From Paenibacillus sp. PCH8 (GTDB taxonomy: Bacteria; Bacillota; Bacilli; Paenibacillales; Paenibacillaceae): 64,000 bases of DNA. Location: NCBI RefSeq assembly GCF_002968835.1, contig NZ_PKQK01000004.1:186001-250000 (forward strand). The letters are read 5' to 3'. Positions 25,535-36,349 of this stretch are shown here, one piece after another (position 1 is the first letter of the stretch; each line of letters starts with the position of its first letter). Under the pieces are notes generated by a model. That model did no database searches and was not told the origin of the DNA. It was given only the letters and a program-made list of their open reading frames with translations. Position numbers and translations under genes: made by a program.

Positions 25535-25556
25535 CTAATGAAACCGGTTTCATTAG
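25535..25556. promoter_or_regulatory. 22-bp palindrome matching the CcpA cre consensus
   Basis: TGAAACCGGTTTCA fits the catabolite-responsive element TGWAANCGNTNWCA at every fixed position; flanking CTAA/TTAG extends exact symmetry to 22 bp. It lies 156 bp before the probable start of the GH43 gene. It could serve CcpA (glucose repression) or a local LacI-family regulator, as both use this core. The rest of 25250-25711 holds no gene. Confidence 0.7.
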
Positions 25557-25711
25557 TTAGGGGAGGTGAGCCTGTATCTTGGGCATTTGTTTGTAACTTG
25601 ATGACTGCTTAAACAGGTTGAGCTAACATGTCAGCATACCCACACGCTGTGTCTTTAAAAAGAAACATGGAAATATGCATACATCTTCTAACGCAAAGGA
25701 GCGAATCGATA

Positions 25712-28700
25712 TTGGATAAACTGAGAAAACCGATCGCGTTCATGTTATCCGCAACACTGGCGTTATCTTCGGGACCTTTGATGTACCCGGACAGGGTTCA
25801 TGCAGATCCAATCCGTATTCCAGCCACATGGGTACAGGACGATTTTTCCGATGGAGACTATACCACATCACCTGCATGGAACGTGATCTCAGGTAACTGG
25901 CAAGTCACCGCTGACCCGGCGGATGCATCCAACCAAGTCCTTTTTCAAAGTGATACCGAAGAAGGTTTTATCTCGACTGGAGAATCGATATCCGATATGG
26001 CGGTTTCCATGCGCTTTTATACAGGAGAAGGTAAAGGATATCCGGGAATTTTGCCGCGGTTTCACGACAAGAGCAACTATTATTACTTCCAAATGCAGGG
26101 GCCTAACAATAAATTGGTCCTCACCAAGAAGGTTAACGGAGTAGATACACCTTTGAAATCAGTGGACTATACGCTTGCCCAAAATACATGGTACACACTC
26201 AAAGTGGTGCTATCGGGTAGCTCCATTCGTGGTTATATAGTCGACAATGGATCAGATCGATTGGTATTTGATGTGATCGATACTTCAATTACTTCAGGTA
26301 CAGTTGGCATTCGGAATAGGTGGCAGTCTGTACATATGGATGATCTAATTATTGCCGAGCCGCCACCCGTGAATGATGCTCTGCTCACCAGTGATGAACA
26401 GACGGCATCTTCGGTCTCACTGCAATGGACTGAAATAGCAGGTGCAACCAACTATCGTCTATACCGTTCCTCTACAGCTGAAGGTGGATATTCCCAGGTG
26501 ACCAACACCGGTTCTTCAGATTACGTGGATGAAGGATTGAGCACGGATACAGTGTATTATTACAAGCTCGCTTACGAATACGGGGGGCTAACCGAGTCGT
26601 TATGGTCTGCGCCATTTGAGGTTCGAACGACATCAAGTGCACCGCAGGCTCCGGGCGAACTGAAAGCTGTGGCACTCAACGCCACAAGCGTGAAGCTGTC
26701 CTGGCCCGCTGTGGACAAGTCAACTGGCTATCGCGTGGTTCGAGCCAAGGCTGGCAGTGAGCAATATGAGCAGGTGTACGAAGGTAAAGGATTCACGTTT
26801 ACGGATCAGGAGCTTGAGCCAGGCAACACCTACAGCTATCGTTTAACAGCCTTTAACGCAGCGGGAGAATCTGCATTTACCGTTGCAGAAGTCACGACGT
26901 ACTTCATTGACTCTCCCGCAGAGTTTGCTGCTACAGCCGTGACCGATACGTCGATCTCTCTGGGATGGAATGCCCTGCCTGGATCTGATGTAACGTATAC
27001 CGTGTCCAGGGCAACCAGTGCTTCGGGAACGTACCAACAGGTATACAGTGGCAATGAAAATACATTTAACGATAACGGCCTGACGATGGGCACAGGGTAT
27101 TTCTACATGATTCAGGCAACCGTGGACGGCATCGCTTCTCCAGCATCTGCCCCACTCGGTGTTGCCACCCTCCGCACAAGCATTACACCGGGGCAACTGT
27201 GGCCGGATCAGAACGGTAAGCCGATCGATGCCCACGGGGCAGGTTTCTTCTATGATGAACAGACGGAAAAATATTACTGGTACGGCGAATACCACACGGG
27301 AGGATGGCCAGCTGTTGGTGTGCGCGTGTACTCATCTAAGGATCTGATGAACTGGACGGACGAAGGCATGGCACTCACGACGCTTCAATCGATGGAGGAT
27401 TTTGACAATGACCCGTTGATCTCCGAGTTGTATGCAGGGCGTGAAGACCGCGTGAATATCTGGGCAGATATCCGCAGAGGGCGGATCATTGAACGGCCTA
27501 AGGTCATCTATAATGACAAAACGAAAAAATACGTCATGTGGGCCCATATGGACGGAGACAAGGACCCCTACAACAATAATGCAAACTACGGTAAGGCGCA
27601 GGCCGGCTACGCAATCAGTGACTCCCCTACAGGACCTTTCGTGTATCAGAAGAGTTATCGGATGGACAGAGCTCCCGAAGGGGAGAAAGATTATTTCCCA
27701 AGCGATCGGGGCATGGCTCGTGATATGACGTTGTTCAAGGACGATGATGGTACCGGGTACCTGATCTACTCCAGCGAAGAGAACCTGACGTTATATATCT
27801 CCAAACTGACCGATGATTATAGCGATGTAACAGGGTGGCACAAAGAGGGACGAACGGATGACAAAGGTAATCCGGTTCGTGATTCCACTTATCAGGCAGA
27901 GTACGGCGTTGATTACGTCCGGGTATTTCCGGGAGGACAACGTGAAGCGCCAGCCATGTTCAAATATCAAGGTAAATACTATATTTTGACCTCGGGAGCT
28001 TCCGGTTGGGCCCCTAACGAAAATAAAGTGACGGTGGCTGAACACATTTTTGGTCCATGGTCAACGCAGACCAATCCGTTTGTACGCACATTGCCGAGTG
28101 ATCCCGATCCGGGTAAGGCGTTCGGTACGCAGACGACATCGGTCATTCCGGTTGACCCGAGAATGGCAAGTTCATCTATGTGGGAGATACGTGGAACGGG
28201 GGCAATTTCGCAAATGACGCTGCAAAATATGTGTTCTTGCCAATTGAATTCGGAATAGGTTCTGACATTGCGATTAAATGGTATAACAGTTGGACGACCG
28301 ATCTGCTGGATTCGATGGGCAAGGTAGATATTGCTGATCCACTGCCTGAAGCTGTGACGCTTGGCAAGATACCTTCTTTGCCAACGACAGTTCATGTTCG
28401 TGATGGTGGTACACTGATACCCACAGCGGCAGAATGGACGATTGATAATCGGGCTATGACCGTAGAAGATTTTGCCAAGCCGGGTCCAATCACACTGCAG
28501 GTGACGACACCGGAGTACCGTAACAAGAAGCAGGCCGTTCGCGTATACGTTGTTCCGGAGAATGCACTGTATTTCGTGAACAGCGGAGGTTACGATACAG
28601 CTGATTACAAGCTAATGGGTAGCTATATGAAAGGAACGCTCGCTAACCCAGGAATGGCGGATCAGATGTATACCCCGGCAGAGGGACGTGATTGGGGCTA

Positions 28701-30933
28701 TGTCAGTGCCGATGCGTTGCCATCCGGTTCGAATGTTGGAGATATATTCTCGACCGTGCGTTATCTGAACGGCGGCAATGCCAGCAATTCGCCGAAAGGC
28801 ACGGATCTAACCTATAGTTTCGATGTGCCGAACGGGACATATGATGTGTATGCCGGATTCAATGACCCGTGGACGAATACTTCACGCAGAGCGAATTTTC
28901 TCATCAATGGTACTAATACGGGTGCAGTCACGTTTACACCATCCAGTGTTAGGGCTCACAAAGGTATTAGCGTATCGGGCAACAAGCTGGAACTGACCGT
29001 GCGCAATACGGCATCACAGGACCCGATGATCAGCTGGATCATGATCGTCAAACCTGATTCAGCTCCGCCTGTGAATGATAGTGCGGGCCTGAGTGCCGAT
29101 TCGCTCACCGCAACAAGCGCAGCGCTTCAGTGGGATGCTCGTCAGGGTGCGGCAAGCTATAAGCTCTACCGCTCGGATCGTGAGCAAGGCGAGTATAGCG
29201 TGATGTACAGCGGTAGCGCGCGGGAATACACCGACAGCGGATTAAACCCCGGCAAGCATTACTATTACAAAGTGGAAGCTTTGAATGCAACGGGGGAATC
29301 CATACACGGTTTATCTTCCGCTTACCAGGTAATTACAGCCGAACAGACGGCTGCCGATGTGGCCGCACGTCTTACGACACTGGAGCAGCCTTCCGCCGGC
29401 GCGAAGAAGCTAAAGTTGCCAGTTGTGCCGCAGGGCTTCACTGTAGCGATCGTTTCCAGCTCTGCACCGTCCGTCATTCAAACCAATGGAACGATTACCC
29501 CGCCATGGAGTGAAACGACGGTAACACTTGAGCTGGAAGTGATCCGAACCTCGGACGACAGTAAAGCGATGACTATGCCTTTGACAGTAAAAGTTCCAGC
29601 TTACACACCTTCGCCGGGCGGAGGTCCAGGTGAAGGTTCAGGAGGCAATTCAGGTGGGAATCCAGGCAGTGGTTCTGGTTCTAACAGCAATGGCGGACAA
29701 TCAGGAGGCAACCCCCCTGTTGCAGACCATTCATCGCCACAACCTATCCCTGAGCCGCAGAAAGACCGCTCCATTCTGGAGTTGCAAGCTCAATTGGATC
29801 AGAAAGGTGTAGCGCAATCCAGGGTGGAAGATTCAGTGATTGATGCTGCTTTTAAAGTTGCACCATCTACAGCTGATGGTCACCGTCTGGTCGAACTTCG
29901 GTTGAATCCGGTCTCAGGAGCAACGACTTACGAAGTGATTCTGCCTGTCTCTGCGCTCATGGATCAAGGGGAATCACATGTGTTTAACATCGTTACGGAA
30001 CTGGGAACGGTGGAGCTTCCGGCGACGCTCTTAGCGAAGGATATAGAGGGTGATGGGATTGTATCTGTACGATTGGTCAGAACGGAGCTGCCGCAGAAGG
30101 TTGCAGATCAACTCGGTACGGAGTACGGAGTTAAGCTTGAACTGAATCTGGATGGTCATGCATGGCCATCGGGAAACGAGTTGATGCTTCGTTTACCTTA
30201 CCGATCATTGCAAGATACACAGCAGGATAGTGTTATAGCGTTTGCCATTGACGCGAATGGTGTGGCAACTCCGTTGCCTCAAAGTCATTACGACTCAAGT
30301 AGCGGCCAGATTGTATTTGCCGTAACGTCACGGACAGGAAATTATACGGTTGTGTCGGTAGACCATACATTCGCGGATCTAGCAGAAGTGCAGTGGGCGA
30401 AGAAAGCGATGGAAGCCTTGGCTGTAAGAGGTGTGATTGATGCCCAAGCAAGCGGTGATTCCCGTCAGTTGCATCCCAAACTGGAGATGACACGCGGCGA
30501 ATATGTGCAGTGGCTAGTGACTGCGCTGGGCTTGAACGCTTCGCTAGGGAAGGCATTCTCTGATGTAAATGAAAAGGAGCCTTACTACGAAGCAGTCGCA
30601 GCTGCGCGTTCTCTTGGTATCACTGCTGGAGCCGGGGACGGACGTTTCTTGCCAGAGTCAACGATCACCCGCCAGGAAATGATGACGCTGACGGTGAGAG
30701 CACTTACAGCAGCGGGTTTGGTTGATTCCGAATTAACTTCGGCAGATAGCCTCACACGTTTCCGTGATGCTTCCGAGATTGGCTCTTATGCCCGGGATAG
30801 TGTGGCATTGCTTGTGGATCTGGGCATCGTCGCTGGATATAACGGTTCAGTGAAACCACTTGCTGAAGCAAACCGGGCCGAATCGGCTATGTTGCTATAT
30901 GCGATGATGAGCAAGCTGGTATGGAAGAACTGA
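25712..30933 (+). CDS. Secreted SLH-anchored glycoside hydrolase family 43-like enzyme with FN3 domains, apparent frameshift
   Basis: Roughly 1,740 residues. TTG 25712 behind AAAGGAG starts a signal peptide (DKLRKPIAFMLSATLALSSG, cut near VHA). Next come a concanavalin-like domain (about 25830-26350), three FN3 domains (about 26370-27180), and a five-blade GH43-like catalytic region starting GKPIDAHGAGFFYDEQTEKYYWYGE, like galactan exo-hydrolases. After more domains, an FN3 (about 29070-29340), a Gly/Ser linker (about 29610-29740) and three C-terminal SLH repeats follow. At 28156-28160 the frame moves: adding one G after CCG gives VDPENGKFIYVGD, which continues the domain. The enzyme would be cell-wall bound and act on galactan or arabinogalactan. 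The cre palindrome precedes it. Confidence 0.82.
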
Positions 30934-30978
30934 AGCTAACAAGAATTCGTAGAATGGTTGTCGCGTGAGAAGAAGAAG

Positions 30979-31022
30979 AAGGCTTACTTTGACCTGGATC
31001 GCAGGTCGGAGTAAGCCTTTTT
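30979..31022 (+). terminator. Terminator after the GH43 gene
   Basis: AAGGCTTACTTTGACCTG pairs with CAGGTCGGAGTAAGCCTT around GATCG; the stem has one mismatch and is followed by TTTTT. Confidence 0.85.
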
Positions 31023-31198
31023 GATGTACCGTAACAGGGATGGATTTGCACATATTGTTCATTTATCAGCGAAACTGATAAATGCCATAAAATGATTGAA
31101 ATTGACCCTCCACACCCGGTGTGTTAGGTTCTAGATAGAAGAAATTAATATGATCACTTTAGTAGGAATTAAAATTGAAGCAATGCGTGAGGTGGCAA

Positions 31199-33036
31199 AT
31201 GGTGGAACTTCAAGTGACAAACAGCCCTTTTAATCAAGAACAAGTTGAACTGCTTAATCGTCTAATTCCTACGTTGACCGATGGACAACGGGCTTGGTTG
31301 AGTGGATATATTACAGCAATTCAGGCAGGTGTGACTATAGCAGCTCCGGCAAGTCCGGTACAGGCTTCACAATCGATAGGATTAGCGCCTGTTAGTGCTC
31401 CGGCAGTGTCTCGTGAAGTTACCGTACTCTTTGGTTCACAAACGGGGAACTCAAGTGGTCTGTCGAAGAAGCTGGCCAAGAAACTGGAAGAGCAAGGTCT
31501 TCAAGTGACATTATCCTCCATGGGAGATTTCAAACCGAACGGACTCAAGAAAATTGATAATCTCCTCATTATTGTAAGTACGCACGGAGAAGGCGATCCA
31601 CCGGATAATGCGATTCCGCTGCATGAATTCCTGAACAGCAAACGGGCTCCGAAGCTTGAAGGTCTTCGTTACTCGGTATTGGCTCTGGGAGATACCTCCT
31701 ATGAGTTCTTCTGTCAGACAGGCAAGGATTTTGACAAACGATTGCAGGAATTGGGGGTACGACTCTGGTGCCGCGTGTGGACTGTGATGTTGATTTTGAC
31801 GAATCAGCTGCGGAGTGGATGAATGAAGTACTGTCCTCATTAAGCAACATATCAGCTACAGCAGGATCGGTAGCGACTGAAGCGGTTACAGCTGCACTGA
31901 GCAGCGGGGAATCCGAGTATGATCGCACGAATCCATTCAAGTCTGAGGTATTGGAAAACCTCAATCTGAATGGCAGAGGGTCGGATCGTGAAACGCGTCA
32001 TATTGAATTGTCTTTGGAAGGTTCCAACCTGGATTATGAGCCGGGTGACAGCCTTGGTGTATTCCCTGAGAATCATCCTCGCCTCGTCGATGAATTGATT
32101 ACAGCCATGGAATGGAATGCCGATGAGCGTGTCACGGTTAACAAAAACGGGGATCAGGCATCTGTACACGAAGCGTTGCTGCGTTATTTTGAAATTACTG
32201 CCGTCACCAAACCGGTTGTGGAACAACTGGCGAAACTGAATCCGGGAAGCGGGCTAACAGCGTTGCTTGCAGATGATTCCGAATTCCGTACGGTCATGAA
32301 CAGCTGTGATCTGCTGGATCTGGTTCAAGATTATGGCCTAAAAGGCATTCCTGCCGGGGAATTCGTCGCTGTTCTCCGTAAAATGCCGGCACGTCTGTAC
32401 TCCATCGCGAGTAGTTCGAAGTCTTTCCCGGACGAAGTTCATCTTACGGTTCGTACAGTACGTTATGAAGCGCGTGGGAGAGAGCGTTACGGTGTATGCT
32501 CGGTACAACTGGCTGAACGAATCGAAGCCGGCGACACACTGCCTGTATATATACAGCATAATCCGAATTTCAAGCTGCCTGAGAACCCGGACACGCCGAT
32601 CATCATGGTTGGGCCAGGTACAGGCGTAGCGCCATTCCGATCTTTCCTTGGAGAGCGTGAAGAAACAGGAGCCGAAGGGAAAACATGGTTGTTCTACGGC
32701 GATCAGCATTTCTCGACTGACTTCCTGTACCAGACGGAGTGGCAGCGCTGGCTCAAAGACGGTGTACTCACGAAGATGGATGTAGCCTTCTCGCGTGATA
32801 CAGAGCAGAAAGTATATGTACAGCATCGCATGCTGGAACACAGCAAAGAGTTGTACCAGTGGCTTCAGGAGGGTGCAAGCGTATATATCTGTGGTGACGA
32901 GAAAAAAATGGCCCATGATGTGCATGCTGCACTGACCACGATTCTGGAACAAGAAGGCGGCTTATCGCCTGAGCAGGCATCGGAATATCTGACACGGTTG
33001 CAACAGGATAAACGATATCAGCGGGACGTCTATTAA
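31199..33036 (+). CDS. cysJ: Sulfite reductase flavoprotein subunit (CysJ), apparent single-base frameshift
   Basis: The electron-input subunit of assimilatory NADPH-sulfite reductase. It passes electrons from NADPH through FAD and FMN to CysI. The start MVELQVTNSPFNQEQVELLNRL is that of Firmicute CysJ. The flavodoxin part (TVLFGSQTGNSSGL, STHGEGDPPDNA, ALGDTSYEFFCQTGKDFD) is in one frame. The FAD/NADPH part (RLYSIASS, YGVCS, GPGTGVAPFRSFLGER, YICGDEKKMAHDV, and the end DKRYQRDVY) is in another. One G added to the run 31753-31757 restores ELGGTTLVPRVD and a normal length of about 613 residues. ATG 31199 is preferred (GAGGTGGCAA). CysI follows 53 bp later. Confidence 0.9.
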
Positions 33037-33089
33037 TCTCCGGCTTAGCCGGCTTGAACCATCCCGCAGAGACGAGAGGAGAAAGCAGC

Positions 33090-34811
33090 ATGGCTTATAA
33101 TAACTTACTTAACCCGCAGCGTACGAATAGCGATGTGGAAGATATAAAGATCAAAAGTGACTACCTGCGTGGAAGTCTTACCGAAACACTAGCCGATCGG
33201 ATTACGGGTGCAATTCCAGAGGACGACAACCGTCTGATGAAGCATCATGGCAGCTACATGCAGGACGATCGTGACCTGCGCAATGAGCGTCACAAGTCCA
33301 AGCTGGAGCCTGCATACCAATTCATGTTACGTGTGCGTGCTTCGGGTGGGATCGTAACGCCAGAACAATGGCTGATGATGGACCGTGTAGCCCATAAATA
33401 TGCGAATGAGACGATTCGTCTGACCACACGTCAGTCTTTTCAACTGCATGGCGTACTGAAATGGGACCTCAAGAACACCATTCGCGAAGTGAACGATTCA
33501 TTGCTAAGCACACTCGCTGCATGCGGTGACGTAAACCGTAATGTCATGTGTAACCCGAATCCGAATCAATCCGATGTGCATGCCGAAGTGTACGAGTGGG
33601 CATGCCAGGTGAGCAATCATCTGGACCCTCGCACCCGGGCGTATCATGAACTGTGGCTGGACGGGGAGAAAGTAATCGATTCCCAGGAATCCGACGAAGA
33701 AGTTGAACCGATCTATGGCAAAGTGTATTTGCCACGTAAGTTCAAAATCGGGATTGCTGTACCGCCTTCCAATGATGTGGATGTATTTTCACAGGATCTC
33801 GGTTTTATCGCAATTGTGGAGAACGGCAAGTTACAGGGTTTTAACGTTTCTGTTGGTGGTGGCATGGGGATGTCTCATGGTGATTCGAAGACGTATCCTC
33901 AGGTATCCAAAGTCATCGGATTCTGTACGCCGGAGCAAATGATCGATGTGGCGGAGAAAACAGTTATGATTCAGCGCGATCATGGGGATCGTGCAGTTCG
34001 TAAACATGCTCGTTTCAAATACACGCTGGATGACCGTGGTCTGGAATGGTTCACTGAAGAGTTGACCAGCCGCCTGGGCTGGAAACTGGATACGGCACGT
34101 GCGTATCATTTTGATCATAATGGGGATCGTTATGGTTGGGTGAAGGGCAGTAATGGCAGATGGCACTACACGCTGTTTATTCAAAATGGACGGATAAAAG
34201 ATGTTGACGGGTATCCGCTCATGACGGGTCTGCGTGAGATTGCTAAAGTGCATACGGGAGATTTCCGTCTGACGGCGAACCAGAACCTGATTATCGGGGA
34301 CATCAGCAGCCAGAAGAAGAAAAAGATTGAAGCGTTAATTCAACAGTACAATTTGACCGATGGTGCGCATTACTCAGCGCTGCGCAGAAGTTCGATGGCT
34401 TGTGTTGCGCTTCCGACCTGTGGTCTCGCGATGGCTGAGTCCGAACGTTACTTGCCGTCCCTGATCGATAAACTGGAGCCTGTATTGGACGAAGCTGGGC
34501 TAAGAGACGAAGAGATTGTCATTCGGATGACCGGCTGCCCGAACGGATGCGCAAGACCGATGCTGGCGGAGATTTCATTTATCGGTAAAGCACCGGGTAA
34601 ATACAATCTGTATCTCGGTGGCAGCTTCACAGGACATCGCTTGAATAAGCTGTACAAAGAAAATATCGGTGAAACCGAGATTTTGGACACGTTAACGCCA
34701 ATGTTGAATCAATATGCCAAAGAGCGCAATGAAGGTGAACATTTCGGAGACTTTGTGATCCGTACAGGTTATGTTCCAGAAGTGCTGGATGGGCGACAAT
34801 TTCATGCCTGA
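33090..34811 (+). CDS. cysI: Sulfite reductase hemoprotein subunit (CysI)
   Basis: A 573-residue siroheme/4Fe-4S protein that reduces sulfite to sulfide in cysteine synthesis. Siroheme and cluster motifs are ACVALPTCGLAMAESER and MTGCPNGCARP (two Cys each), and ETIRLTTRQSFQLHG gives the conserved substrate arginines. ATG 33090 follows GAGAGGAGAAAG; an upstream ATG at 33054 lacks a comparable site. It closes the cysJI operon and a terminator follows. The pair is self-sufficient for the last step of sulfate assimilation; no cysH, sat or siroheme gene lies in the window. Confidence 0.95.
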   Translation: MAYNNLLNPQRTNSDVEDIKIKSDYLRGSLTETLADRITGAIPEDDNRLMKHHGSYMQDDRDLRNERHKSKLEPAYQFMLRVRASGGIVTPEQWLMMDRVAHKYANETIRLTTRQSFQLHGVLKWDLKNTIREVNDSLLSTLAACGDVNRNVMCNPNPNQSDVHAEVYEWACQVSNHLDPRTRAYHELWLDGEKVIDSQESDEEVEPIYGKVYLPRKFKIGIAVPPSNDVDVFSQDLGFIAIVENGKLQGFNVSVGGGMGMSHGDSKTYPQVSKVIGFCTPEQMIDVAEKTVMIQRDHGDRAVRKHARFKYTLDDRGLEWFTEELTSRLGWKLDTARAYHFDHNGDRYGWVKGSNGRWHYTLFIQNGRIKDVDGYPLMTGLREIAKVHTGDFRLTANQNLIIGDISSQKKKKIEALIQQYNLTDGAHYSALRRSSMACVALPTCGLAMAESERYLPSLIDKLEPVLDEAGLRDEEIVIRMTGCPNGCARPMLAEISFIGKAPGKYNLYLGGSFTGHRLNKLYKENIGETEILDTLTPMLNQYAKERNEGEHFGDFVIRTGYVPEVLDGRQFHA

Positions 34812-34856
34812 ATGAACGGATAATGTGAACGGATGCCAAGACGGGTATAACGATAG

Positions 34857-34880
34857 AAGCATCCCTTATGGGGTGCTTTT
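34857..34880 (+). terminator. Terminator of the cysJI operon
   Basis: AAGCATCCC and GGGTGCTT pair around TTATG and are followed by TT. It is the only hairpin between cysI and the YebC gene. Confidence 0.65.
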
Positions 34881-34957
34881 AGTTTTCAGAATAAGGCTAA
34901 ACTTTAAACAGAGATAGTTAATCGGCACAGTTATTCCCATTATTTCATGGGTATTAA

Positions 34958-34987
34958 CTTGTTGAAGTACGTTCAACAAGATATAAT
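34958..34987 (+). promoter_or_regulatory. Promoter of the YebC-family gene overlapped by a dyad
   Basis: TTGTTG (34959-34964), 17 bp, TATAAT (34982-34987). A 9-bp inverted repeat CTTGTTGAA-GTACG-TTCAACAAG (34958-34980) covers the -35 region and the spacer, so a repressor could occupy it. A second, looser dyad (GTTATTCCCAT with ATGGGTATTAAC) lies just upstream at about 34930-34957. Confidence 0.6.
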
Positions 34988-35033
34988 GACTTAGTAGAAA
35001 GCAGATTACATGTTGAAAGTGAGCGGAAACGAT

Positions 35034-35750
35034 ATGGGTCGTAAATGGAATAATATTAAGGAAAAAAAAGCTTCAAAAGATGCAAACACGAGCCGGGTCT
35101 ACGCCAAATTCGGCGTTGAGATCTATGTAACTGCCAAGAAGGGCGAACCGGACCCGGAAGCGAACCGTGCACTGAAAGTCGTGCTGGAACGTGCCAAGAC
35201 GTATAACGTACCGAAAGCGATTATTGACCGTGCCATGGAAAAAGCAAAAGGTGGCGGGGATGAAAATTATGAAGAGCTGCGTTATGAAGGCTTCGGACCG
35301 AATGGTGCAATGGTCATCGTGGATGCACTTACCAACAACGTGAATCGTACAGCGCCGGAAGTGCGCTCTGCGTTTAACAAAAATGCTGGTAACATGGGTG
35401 TCAGCGGTTCTGTGGCTTACATGTTTGATCCAACAGCAGTGATTGGGGTAGAAGGCAAGAACTCCGAAGAAGTGCTTGAACTTCTGCTTGAAGCGGATGT
35501 GGATGTACGTGATATTTTGGACGAAGACGAAGCTGTAATTGTATATGCAGAACCGGATCAATTCCATGCCGTACAGGAAGCGTTCAAAGCTGCAGGTGTT
35601 ACTGAATTCACCGTAGCCGAGCTTACGATGCTGGCGCAAAACCACATTGAACTTCCAGAGGATGCACAAGCTCAGTTCGAGAAACTGATCGATGCGCTTG
35701 AAGACCTGGAAGACGTTCAGCAGGTGTATCATAACGTAGAGTTCGTTTAA
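35034..35750 (+). CDS. YebC/PmpR (TACO1) family protein, YeeI type
   Basis: A 238-residue protein with the full family pattern: MGRKWNNIKEKKASKDANTSRVYAKFG, NRALKVVLERAKTYNVPKAIIDRAMEKAKG, YEGFGPNGAMVIVDALTNNVNRTAPEVR and the C-terminal GVTEFTVAEL. Members are DNA-binding regulators or translation factors that relieve polyproline stalling; YeeI is the B. subtilis relative. ATG 35034 is chosen over TTG 35010 because family proteins start MGRKW; the ribosome site GAGCGGAAACG is modest. Confidence 0.9.
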   Translation: MGRKWNNIKEKKASKDANTSRVYAKFGVEIYVTAKKGEPDPEANRALKVVLERAKTYNVPKAIIDRAMEKAKGGGDENYEELRYEGFGPNGAMVIVDALTNNVNRTAPEVRSAFNKNAGNMGVSGSVAYMFDPTAVIGVEGKNSEEVLELLLEADVDVRDILDEDEAVIVYAEPDQFHAVQEAFKAAGVTEFTVAELTMLAQNHIELPEDAQAQFEKLIDALEDLEDVQQVYHNVEFV

Positions 35751-35793
35751 GTGAATTGAACGAAATGAAGTTCGATACGTGTATAGAGTACCT

Positions 35794-35842
35794 AAAAAGA
35801 GTGTCTATCCAATCAGCGGAATTGGACAGACCCTCTTTTTTC
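35794..35842 (+). terminator. Terminator between the YebC gene and the convergent YdcZ gene
   Basis: AAAAAGAG, GTC and TCCAAT pair with ATTGGA, GAC and CTCTTTTTT, giving a long stem with small bulges and A/T runs at both ends, so it can act in both directions. Confidence 0.75.
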
Positions 35843-35847
35843 GTTTT

Positions 35848-36336
35848 TTATGAGTCAGACTGCAACGTTCCAGGTGATGGATCTGATTTGGTCGAGTTAC
35901 GTCCACCGAACTTAAATAATACAATCCCGCCCACAATCACAAGTACACCGAGCAACTGATTCCACGAAAAAGGAATTTGCTCCAGACCGAGCCACCCCAT
36001 GGAGTCAAATAACAGAGCGAAGCTCAACTGGGATGTCAGCACAATGGAGATGGCGTACGTAGGACCAAGCAGTTTCATTCCTTGTACCAAGCAGAATACT
36101 ACGCCAACACCAATGGCACCACTGAGCCAGTACCAAGGCTGCATATGCTGAAAGCTGAACGTGTTCTTACCTTCCACGAGCAAGGAGATCAGGAACGAAG
36201 CGATGAATCCGGTGAACAGCACCATCGTTGTTGTAGACCAAGAACCGGTGCGTTCATTGACTTTGCTATTGAAAATGGTTTGTAGACTGACAAGTGCACC
36301 TGCCAGCAATGCAAGCGAGATACCTGTAATTAACAT
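35848..36336 (-). CDS. YdcZ-type (DUF606) small DMT membrane protein, second copy
   Basis: A 162-residue protein with five membrane helices; the DUF606 pattern is in SLALLAGALVSLQTIFNSKVNERTG, LSGAIGVGVVFCLVQGMKLLGPTYAISIVLTSQLSFALLFDSMGW and LGVLVIVGGIVLFKFG. Half-size DMT proteins of this type usually act as pairs. It follows AAGGAGTTCGAA. It is the third gene of a minus-strand operon after a first copy and a Crp/Fnr regulator. A short basic tail ends it. Confidence 0.85.
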   Translation of the reverse strand: MLITGISLALLAGALVSLQTIFNSKVNERTGSWSTTTMVLFTGFIASFLISLLVEGKNTFSFQHMQPWYWLSGAIGVGVVFCLVQGMKLLGPTYAISIVLTSQLSFALLFDSMGWLGLEQIPFSWNQLLGVLVIVGGIVLFKFGGRNSTKSDPSPGTLQSDS

Positions 36337-36349
36337 GATTTCGAACTCC

